Positions 57,882-64,000 of a stretch of 64,000 bases of DNA are shown piece after piece. The DNA comes from Donghicola sp041224595. Lineage in GTDB: Bacteria; Pseudomonadota; Alphaproteobacteria; Rhodobacterales; Rhodobacteraceae. Where the stretch lies: contig NZ_JBGFGN010000113.1 of assembly GCF_041224595.1 (NCBI RefSeq), positions 1-64,000 on the forward strand, given 5' to 3'. Every line of letters starts with the position of its first letter. The first letter of the stretch is position 1. The position numbers and the translations under genes were made by a program. The notes beneath the pieces were generated by a model that saw only the letters and a list, made by a program, of their open reading frames with translations, made no database searches and had not been told where the DNA came from.

Positions 57882-59657
57882 TTAGATTTTACGGACCTCA
57901 ACATCGTACTTCTGCAAAGCATAGGCGATCTGGCGGGGTGTCATCCCCAGTAGCCGTGCGGCCTTGGCCTTGACCCAGCCTGCCTCTTCCATGGCGGCAA
58001 TCAGCTCCTCGCGTTCAGTATTGGCGGTTTTTTTACGTACGAGGCCGCTGGTCTCGCGCTCTGGCGCGTCTTCTACCTCGGGCTCATCGTCTATGGGCTG
58101 GCGCCGAACACTGGGGGTCAGAACGCGGCCGACCGCGAGCCCACCAATGGGCGAGGCTCCCTCCTGCAAACGCCAGAGTTCAGCGGAAAGGCACGATCCC
58201 ATATTACAAGCCAATTCGCGCCCCAGAACCACCGCACCATCGGACAGTGCCGCCGCACGGTTCACACAGTTTTCAAGCTCTCGCACATTGCCCGGAAACT
58301 TGCATTTGCAAATCGTTTCAAAGGCATTCGGGGCAAAGCGAACTTCGGTCCCATTCGTTTGGTTGAACCGATCCAGAAACAGTTGCGCCAAGGGGCGGAT
58401 GTCCGAGGGACGTTCTCTGAGCGGCGGCAGTACAATCGGGACCACGCAGATACGGAAGTAAAGATCGGCGCGGAACAGCCCCCGCGCGACGGCATCCTCC
58501 AAATCACGGTTCGTGGCGGCGACAATGCGGGTATCAACCTTGATGGTTTTGGTGCCGCCGACCCGCTCGAACTCGCCCTCCTGCAAAACGCGCAGGAGTT
58601 TGGTCTGAAAGGTCGGGCTGATCTCGCCGATCTCGTCCAGAAACAGCGTACCCCCATCCGCCAACTCGAAACGCCCTTTTTTCAGAGTGTTGGCACCGGT
58701 AAAGGCACCCTTCTCGTGGCCAAAAAGTTCCGACTCCAGCAGGGTTTCCGACAAAGCTGCGCAGTTTACGCGAACAAATGGGCCTTTGCTGCGGTTGGAC
58801 TGGCTGTGCACGGCGCGGGCGAATAGTTCTTTGCCTGTCCCGCTTTCACCGCGCAGCAGCACTGGCGTACGGGTTGCGGCCACGCGTTTCACCTGCGCGA
58901 TCACATCGGCAATGGCGGGACTGTCGCCGACAATCCCTTCGACTTTTACGCGCACCGGCTTGTCCCCGCGCTGCTCGCTCATGCTCTGCAACAAGCGACG
59001 GGTGTCGGCTTGGGCGCGCTCACGATCCCTGGCAATCACACGGCGAAAGCGCAAGGCTTGTTCCAGAAGCGACGCAACCATGGTTAGCACACGCACATCT
59101 AGATCCGATTGCCCTGCCCGTGGACTGTCATGGCTGCGAAATGCTGCCAGTACCCCCAGAACAAAGTGGCTCTGATCGGGATCGCGCAGGGGCACGGCAA
59201 TCATGGTCTGTCCAGTTCCGCGCAATCGGGGCGGCACGGCATCGGCACCGAACTCTTCTTCCAGATCAAAGGACACCAGCGGCACCCCTGACTTGAACAT
59301 CAGCCGCGCGACTTTGGTTGGAAAAACCTCTGATGGCTCAGTCCCGACAGTCATCGGAAACGTGGTGGCGGCGATGACATAAGGATTTGTTTCCCGTGGC
59401 GCTTTTTCACCATCGGACCTTCGCTCGGATAAAAGAGCCAGAACACCGTGTTTCAGGTCCAGAAATGATGACAGAACATTCAAAATTTCCGGCACGACCT
59501 CGATCGGATCGGGGGCCGTGGCAAAGGTCTTGGCTATCGCATAGATCGCATCCAGCGCCATGCTATTCGTGGCACTGCGCGCGATATCTGCTGGCTTTGA
59601 GGCGCCGTCACCGGTCAATGGGACGGCGTCTTCGGGCTTGCTGTGCAAATCAATCAT
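57882..59657 (-). CDS. nifA: Nif-specific sigma-54 activator NifA
   Basis: A 591-residue activator: N-terminal GAF domain (about 40-205), AAA+ domain with Walker A GESGTGKE (270-277), GAFTGA (317-322) for sigma-54 contact, and a C-terminal Fis-type HTH (AKAARLLGMTPRQIAYALQ). The inter-domain Cys set C452-x11-C464-x19-C484-x4-C489 fits the O2-sensitive alphaproteobacterial NifA. The N-terminus has 32 residues before the usual MALDAIYAIAK start. It has no -24/-12 promoter that I can find, so it is probably driven by other regulators. Follows rpoN by 229 bp. Confidence 0.95.
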   Translation of the reverse strand: MIDLHSKPEDAVPLTGDGASKPADIARSATNSMALDAIYAIAKTFATAPDPIEVVPEILNVLSSFLDLKHGVLALLSERRSDGEKAPRETNPYVIAATTFPMTVGTEPSEVFPTKVARLMFKSGVPLVSFDLEEEFGADAVPPRLRGTGQTMIAVPLRDPDQSHFVLGVLAAFRSHDSPRAGQSDLDVRVLTMVASLLEQALRFRRVIARDRERAQADTRRLLQSMSEQRGDKPVRVKVEGIVGDSPAIADVIAQVKRVAATRTPVLLRGESGTGKELFARAVHSQSNRSKGPFVRVNCAALSETLLESELFGHEKGAFTGANTLKKGRFELADGGTLFLDEIGEISPTFQTKLLRVLQEGEFERVGGTKTIKVDTRIVAATNRDLEDAVARGLFRADLYFRICVVPIVLPPLRERPSDIRPLAQLFLDRFNQTNGTEVRFAPNAFETICKCKFPGNVRELENCVNRAAALSDGAVVLGRELACNMGSCLSAELWRLQEGASPIGGLAVGRVLTPSVRRQPIDDEPEVEDAPERETSGLVRKKTANTEREELIAAMEEAGWVKAKAARLLGMTPRQIAYALQKYDVEVRKI

Positions 59658-59886
59658 CCTCGAAGCGTCCTATCTGGCAGCTCCTCCCATTGAATTACGA
59701 CGTCCGTAGCCTTCCTCCAAAGGCCGCCACGAGGGCAGACATCGCAAATCCAGATTAGCAGAGGCCCATTCCAAGAAGGGACGTTGTTGCGTAAAAACCC
59801 CAATTTTTATTGGACGAAACCGAGATCGCCCGTTCGCTGTGCAGTCCGCACACAGGGAAACGACATTCTTGTTGGGTGGGGCGGTT
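59658..59886. other. Intergenic region between rpoN and nifA
   Basis: 229 bp that should hold the nifA promoter. It has a short stem TGTGC/GCACA (59838-59852) and no consensus -24/-12 element with a 10-bp gap; a GG-N11-GC stretch (59758-59773) fails the spacing. Confidence 0.4.
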
Positions 59887-61179
59887 TCAGGCCTCGGCAG
59901 CGATGGCTTTGCGGCGTCGGTCGTAAGACGACCCGAGTCCCAAAGCGACTCGGTATTTGGCGACAGTGCGACGTGCGATCCGAAGACCGGACTCGCGGGC
60001 CAGCCTCACGATCTGGTCGTCGCTCAGCGGATTTGAGCGGTCCTCTGCCCCGATCACCTCTTGGACAAAATTGAGCGCACGGTCGCGCGACACAGCGGCT
60101 CCGCCTCCCGTTGCTTTGACAGCACGTGCAAAGAAGGCGCGTAACGGCAGCGCGCGCGTGGGCGTCTGGATCATCCGGCCCGACAGTGCTCTGCTGACGG
60201 TCGAGGCATGAAGGCCAACCTCGGCCGCAACATCCTCTAGGCTGAGCGGCTCCAGATAGGCAGAACCTCCGTCCAGAAAGGCGCCTTGCCGCGCCACCAA
60301 AACAGCGGCAGAGCGCAGCAATGTATCCCCCCGCCGCTCCAACGCCTGCGCCAGTTCGCGCGCTTCGTTCAATGCTCTACGACGATCGGCGGCGGCATCC
60401 TCGTCCAATGTGCCGTCTTCCGTGCGTTCATCCCGAATCGTGATCGTGGCAGAGGTCGCTCGGTTTAACTCGACCACCCACCCTTGGTCCGTCTTGGTGG
60501 CAATCAGATCTGGGGGAAAGACGGGCGTGGGGGTGTGGTCAAACGCCATGCCTGGTTTTGGTGAAAACGCCCGCAGTTGCGCCACAATTTCTGGTAGGTC
60601 ATGAAGGTCGCAATCGCACAGATCGGCCAGTTCGGCGTGGCGATTCTGGGTAAGCAGGTCCAGATTGTCGATCAGCGTCTCCAGTTCCCACGTCAGCACA
60701 TCGGCTTCGCGGGCCTGAATCCGCATACAATCTGCCAGATCGCGGGCAAACAGTCCCGCAGGTTCAAAGTCCTGCAAAACCTTCAGGATGCTTTCTGCCC
60801 GCACCAAGGGGACCCCAGCCTGCAAAGCGACAGTTTCAACGGTTTGTCCCAGCCAACCTGACGGCTCCAGCGCTTCGGCAAAGCGTAGGGCGATCATGTG
60901 GTCTGCTGGCGCAGAGAAGGCCTGCTCGATCTGGTCAGCGACATGCGACATCAAACTCGGGCGCTCCGAGGCGACACTCGCGAGGGCGTCAAAATCTTCG
61001 GCCCCACGCGCGGCCAGCGCACTGGGAGGAGCATATTCGACATAGGGGTTGGCCTGCGCCCGCTCGGCCAGATAGTCGGACAAGTCGCTTGAGGACATGC
61101 CCAGAATGGCCAATGACTGCAGCATCTGCCGACCCATCTGCATCGTCTGGCGTTGCGAGAGCGTCTGAGCAAATTCCAT
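59887..61179 (-). CDS. rpoN: RNA polymerase factor sigma-54 (nif-linked RpoN)
   Basis: A 430-residue sigma-54: N-terminal activator-binding region (FAQTLSQRQTMQMGRQMLQS), a core-binding domain and C-terminal HTH, and the RpoN box ARRTVAKYR (402-410) that reads the -24 element. Such nif-linked copies in Rhodobacter work specifically with NifA. Start ATG 61179 with TAGGACTC upstream; an in-frame extension to 61239 is not supported. It lies directly before nifA and 94 bp after modC. Confidence 0.94.
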   Translation of the reverse strand: MEFAQTLSQRQTMQMGRQMLQSLAILGMSSSDLSDYLAERAQANPYVEYAPPSALAARGAEDFDALASVASERPSLMSHVADQIEQAFSAPADHMIALRFAEALEPSGWLGQTVETVALQAGVPLVRAESILKVLQDFEPAGLFARDLADCMRIQAREADVLTWELETLIDNLDLLTQNRHAELADLCDCDLHDLPEIVAQLRAFSPKPGMAFDHTPTPVFPPDLIATKTDQGWVVELNRATSATITIRDERTEDGTLDEDAAADRRRALNEARELAQALERRGDTLLRSAAVLVARQGAFLDGGSAYLEPLSLEDVAAEVGLHASTVSRALSGRMIQTPTRALPLRAFFARAVKATGGGAAVSRDRALNFVQEVIGAEDRSNPLSDDQIVRLARESGLRIARRTVAKYRVALGLGSSYDRRRKAIAAEA

Positions 61180-61272
61180 GAGTCCTACCCTATCATGCGG
61201 CCTTGTTTTCTTGGGCATCCTGCGGGTCGGCCGCTGCAAAGATTTCGCAGGATGCTAGGAAATCCAGCAAAT

Positions 61273-61971
61273 TTAGATAGCGCAGGTCACCTTGCCGACT
61301 GCGGCCAGCGCCGGTCCAACGCCATACGCTTCGCCTTCGGTGACGGACCGCACCTGTCCGTCCTGAAGGGTCACGACCTGATGGCACAGGCGACGGATCT
61401 CTTCGGGAGCGTGGCTGATATAGATCATCGGGATCTGCGTCTGACGCTGGACCCGCGCGATCAAATCCAGAGTCCGTGCCTTTAGAGCGGGGTCGAGCGC
61501 CGAGACGGGTTCGTCCAGCAGCAAAAGTTCAGGTTCCGCCATCAGGGATCGTGCAATAGCGACGCGCTGGCGTTCGCCGCCCGACAAACGCAGCGGGCGT
61601 GCATTCAGTAGATGGTCCAAATCAAGCGCTTCGATAACCTCGTGCCAGAAAGCCGTCCCTCGGTTCTGAGAGCCATAGGCCAGATTGCGTTCAACCGACA
61701 TGTGCGGAAACAAGAGGCCATCCTGAAACACCACCCCGATCCGGCGCTGTGCAGGCGGCACGTTCAGCCCAAGCGTGCTGTTAAACAAGGGACGGCCCGA
61801 CAGGGTAATGCAGCCCTGTCGTGGCTTCAGGTGCCCCGCAAGGCAAGAGAACAACGTCGATTTCCCCGATCCCGAACGCCCGATCAGCCCCGTGATCCCG
61901 GCCGCAGGGAGCGACAGGTTCACGTTCAGATGGAAGTGCCCTTGGCGGTGGTTCAAGCGTAGATCAATCAT
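61273..61971 (-). CDS. modC: Molybdate ABC transporter ATP-binding protein ModC
   Basis: A 232-residue ABC ATPase: Walker A IGRSGSGKS (30-38), Q-loop VVFQDGLLFPHM, signature RLSGGERQRVAIARSL and LLLLDEPVSALD. The RSGSGKS and PAQRRIGVVFQD wording is ModC-like. The C-terminal regulatory (MOP/TOBE) domain of usual ModC (about 350 residues) is missing, so it lacks the molybdate-sensing tail. ATG 61971 overlaps the modB stop (ATGA). Confidence 0.92.
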   Translation of the reverse strand: MIDLRLNHRQGHFHLNVNLSLPAAGITGLIGRSGSGKSTLFSCLAGHLKPRQGCITLSGRPLFNSTLGLNVPPAQRRIGVVFQDGLLFPHMSVERNLAYGSQNRGTAFWHEVIEALDLDHLLNARPLRLSGGERQRVAIARSLMAEPELLLLDEPVSALDPALKARTLDLIARVQRQTQIPMIYISHAPEEIRRLCHQVVTLQDGQVRSVTEGEAYGVGPALAAVGKVTCAI

Positions 61972-62666
61972 GTGGGCACCTCTTGCAGGTTGGTGCGGCG
62001 TGCAATGGCTTCGGACGCGAGCAGTGCGCCACCTGCTAAAACGAGCGATAGGATGCACAGGCGCAAGGCCGCTGCGTCCCCGCCGGGGCTTTGGGTCACA
62101 GTGAACAGGGCCAAGGGTAGTGTCTGCGTTTTGCCGGGAATGTTGCCCGCCAACGTGATGGTCGCGCCGAACTCTCCAACCGCGCGAGCAAATGCCAAGG
62201 TCAGCCCCGTCAGAATACCCGGCGCCATGAGCGGCAGAGTCACGGTGATGAACACCCGCACTTCTGATGCACCTAAGCTGCGTGCTGCGCGAGCCAGCCG
62301 AGGATCTATTGCTTCGGCGGACTGGCGGATCGCCCGAACCATAAGGGGAAAGCCAACCACTGCACATGCAACCACCACAGCGCCTTCGCTGAACGCAATG
62401 CGGAGCCCAAGCAGTTCATAGAGTGGCCCACCGATCAGCCCTTTTCGCCCGAGCAGCAAGAGCAGTAGATATCCCAGCACCACGGGCGGCAGCACCAAAG
62501 GCAAATGGACAAAAGCATTCAGAAGTCCATGACCAGGGAAGCGTTTCACCCCCAGCACCCAACCGAGCCCAATCGCAAAGGGTAAGGCCCAAAGCACAGC
62601 AAGGGACGACGCCCGCAAAGACAATATAAGTGCCGACATTTCGGTGGGGCTAAGGGCGAACATCAC
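61968..62666 (-). CDS. modB: Molybdate ABC transporter permease ModB
   Basis: A 232-residue permease with about five membrane segments and the EAA loop ARAARSLGASEVRVFITVTL; HLPLVLPPVVLGYLLLLLLG and ARAVGEFGATITLAG are ModB hallmarks. Its start overlaps modA (4 bp) and its stop overlaps modC. Confidence 0.94.
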   Translation of the reverse strand: MMFALSPTEMSALILSLRASSLAVLWALPFAIGLGWVLGVKRFPGHGLLNAFVHLPLVLPPVVLGYLLLLLLGRKGLIGGPLYELLGLRIAFSEGAVVVACAVVGFPLMVRAIRQSAEAIDPRLARAARSLGASEVRVFITVTLPLMAPGILTGLTLAFARAVGEFGATITLAGNIPGKTQTLPLALFTVTQSPGGDAAALRLCILSLVLAGGALLASEAIARRTNLQEVPT

Positions 62667-63412
62667 ATGCCCTCCGGTCCGGTCACAAAACCATAGTCAG
62701 CCAGGACGTCCTGCCCCTCGGGCGACATGAGATAGGCTGTCAGGGTTTTGGCCCCGACTGCGTCTTCGCCTTGGGCAACTGGTGCGATCAGATAGCGGAT
62801 GGGCGGGTGGCTGTCCTTTGGCAAGCGTGCGACAATGGTGACCCCATCGTCCAAAGCAGTATCACTGGAATAGACGAGCCCATAGGCGGCTTCTTCGGTT
62901 GAGACTGCCGTCAAGGTCGCCAAGGTGTTGCGAACAGGAACGAACCCGTCTTGGATACCCTCCCATACTCCAAGGGCCTGAAGAGAAGCTCTGCCATAGG
63001 CCCCAACGGGGGCGCTTTCAGGGTCGGCCATCACGAAATTCTCGCCTCCCAGCGCTGCGGGCAATTCGGCAGGTGCGATGGGGGCCGCCCCTTTTGGCCC
63101 GATGAGGACCAGCGCGTTCGACATTAATTCCAGCACTGCGTCTTCTTGCACGAGCCCTGCGTCCGTCAAGTAGGCCATCCATTTTGGGTTTGCCGAGATG
63201 AACAAATCAGCCGGTGCGCCCTGTTCAATCTGGCGGGCCAACCCACCCGAGGCGCCGTAGCTGGTGACCGCTGCAATGCCCGACTGGCTGATCGCCGCGT
63301 CCACCGCCCCGCTGGTGGAGGCCGCCGCCAGAAGCGTCGGCTCTGCCATAGCCGGAGCCGTGAGCAATGAGCAGATCGCGACCGCGACGCGCAGCATCAC
63401 CCAGCGCATCAT
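62663..63412 (-). CDS. modA: Molybdate ABC transporter substrate-binding protein ModA
   Basis: A 249-residue periplasmic protein: signal peptide 1-23 (ending APAMAEP), then LLAAASTSGAVDAAI, ADLFISANPKWMAYL and the anion-binding SAPVGAYGRASL, all typical of ModA. It captures molybdate (or tungstate) for ModBC, supplying the metal of FeMo cofactor. Its ATG overlaps the nifW stop by 4 bp, so its translation is coupled to nifW. Confidence 0.94.
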   Translation of the reverse strand: MMRWVMLRVAVAICSLLTAPAMAEPTLLAAASTSGAVDAAISQSGIAAVTSYGASGGLARQIEQGAPADLFISANPKWMAYLTDAGLVQEDAVLELMSNALVLIGPKGAAPIAPAELPAALGGENFVMADPESAPVGAYGRASLQALGVWEGIQDGFVPVRNTLATLTAVSTEEAAYGLVYSSDTALDDGVTIVARLPKDSHPPIRYLIAPVAQGEDAVGAKTLTAYLMSPEGQDVLADYGFVTGPEGM

Positions 63413-63756
63413 TCAGCCGCCAGTTTCAGGGTATCGATGCCAACGAATTTCGCCTTCAGTTTGGCTTCTTCGTCTTTGAAAACCTTGAAAACTTTTTCTT
63501 TCAGCGGGGTGCTCGCGACGAAATCGCCATAGGCTTTGGCCAAAAGCGCCCGCGCCTCTAGGAACAGGGCATCTTCGTTTTTGCCTGCCGCATCCAGATC
63601 GCGCAGGTATGTGCCAAACCGCTTCATGATGTGCAAGCGGGAGACGTTGACGATATCCTGCTCGAAAGGCAGCAGCAGGTAGGTAAAGATATCTTCAGCC
63701 GAAGACAGTTTGCCGATGTGGTCCAAAACGCCGTTCTCTTCGAAATCCTTGGGCAT
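63409..63756 (-). CDS. nifW: Nitrogenase-stabilizing/protective protein NifW
   Basis: A 115-residue protein: LSSAEDIFTYLLLPFEQDIV, VSRLHIMKRFGTYLRDLD and STPLKEKVFKVFKDEE are the NifW signature. NifW associates with MoFe protein and may protect it from oxygen or help its maturation. RBS AGGAG is 9 bp before the ATG. It lies 26 bp after the cysE-like gene and is fused by overlap to modABC. Confidence 0.92.
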   Translation of the reverse strand: MPKDFEENGVLDHIGKLSSAEDIFTYLLLPFEQDIVNVSRLHIMKRFGTYLRDLDAAGKNEDALFLEARALLAKAYGDFVASTPLKEKVFKVFKDEEAKLKAKFVGIDTLKLAAE

Positions 63757-63782
63757 GGTCTTAACTCCTGTTGCGTGTGAAA

Positions 63783-64000
63783 TCAGTGAGGCCGTCGATC
63801 CTGATGGACCGAGCAGCCGTCGGGCTTGGTGGTGGGGGCGCTGCGGTCCAGCGCCGCGCCAGTCCGGTCGCGGGCGGCCAGTCGCGCCTCGAGAAAAGCA
63901 ATACGGTCCGTCATCTGTGCCAAAGCACGGCCCACGGGATCGGGGATCAAATGATGGTTCAAATCGACCCTATAGGTCTGGTTTAGCGGGCGGTCGGTTT
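63783..64000 (-). CDS. cysE: Serine O-acetyltransferase CysE (nif-associated), C-terminal part only
   Basis: Only the last 72 codons are in the window; the gene continues past the right edge. The segment LNHHLIPDPVGRALAQMTDR followed by IAFLEARL resembles the C-terminal tail (PDPV, then a coiled helix) of CysE, and a cysE copy precedes nifW in Azotobacter nif clusters, where it supports cysteine supply for Fe-S synthesis. The rest of the tail, rich in charged residues, is not diagnostic. Assignment rests on the short C-terminus and context. Confidence 0.55.
   Translation of the reverse strand, partial: TDRPLNQTYRVDLNHHLIPDPVGRALAQMTDRIAFLEARLAARDRTGAALDRSAPTTKPDGCSVHQDRRPH

Noticed and set aside
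59758..59773. A GG...GC stretch before nifA resembling a -24/-12 promoter
   Set aside because: The gap between GG and GC is 11 bp instead of 10.
59838..59854. A TGT...ACA pair upstream of nifA
   Set aside because: The spacing is 9 or 11 bp, not the 10 required for a NifA site.

Overview
The window comes from a GC-rich alphaproteobacterium, most likely a Rhodobacterales/Rhodobacteraceae member. Support for this: an O2-sensitive alphaproteobacterial-type NifA, a nif-linked rpoN with modABC, RTX proteins with a C-terminal Hint domain, and many roseobacter-style oxidoreductase and ABC-transport operons. It carries no rRNA, tRNA or CRISPR that I can see. All placements are by reading, without database searches.

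Region by region. (a) 1-139: the end of an IS21-like element. (b) 140-11,004: single genes, namely an SDR oxidoreductase, a WYL regulator divergent from a glutathione S-transferase, a BNR-repeat protein, a DUF2161 nuclease-fold protein, a di-heme peroxidase/MauG-type cytochrome, an RTX protein, MprF and a fatty-acid desaturase. (c) 11,444-16,321: an AraC regulator divergent from a tryptophan-tryptophylquinone amine dehydrogenase cluster (large subunit, MauE, MauD, small subunit) followed by two small c-type cytochromes; the small subunit reads as the aromatic-amine (Aau) type. (d) 16,401-27,182: a LysR regulator and a seven-gene minus-strand operon (hydantoinase/oxoprolinase A and B, a 2Fe-2S subunit, an HcnB-like FAD subunit broken by an in-frame amber codon, two aldehyde dehydrogenases and a tartrate/isopropylmalate-type dehydrogenase). 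(e) 27,285-30,378: two DadA-like oxidases and an Lrp/AsnC regulator. (f) 30,403-46,954: a catabolic island with a peptide/opine-type ABC transporter, two HAD type II hydrolases, GhrA-like reductase, class III aminotransferase, two related GNAT proteins, an ArgE-like deacylase, a cupin, a PuuB-like oxidase and a glutamine-synthetase-like ligase. (g) 46,964-53,699: a U32 peptidase-family protein, LysM/Gmad2 protein, RTX-Hint protein, LysR and a divergent NAD-epimerase. (h) 53,780-64,000: a nitrogen-fixation island, all on the minus strand: cysE (partial)-nifW-modABC, rpoN, nifA, nifB-fdxN-LRV-nifZ-nifT-SIR2-like gene.

How the parts work together. In (h), RpoN and NifA drive nifB from a -24/-12 promoter with a TGT-N10-ACA site; ModABC brings molybdate, NifB makes the cofactor core, the ferredoxin probably feeds NifB, and CysE, NifW, NifZ and NifT are accessory. 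nifHDK must lie outside. In (c), amines are oxidised in the periplasm and electrons leave through c-type cytochromes. Regions (d)-(f) look like uptake and oxidation of amino-acid or amine derivatives. Points of greatest interest are the SIR2-fold protein in the nifB operon lacking the usual catalytic Asn, the coupling of nifW to modABC, the reduced Cys set in the TTQ subunit, the amber codon in the HcnB-like gene, and the undefined catabolic island.
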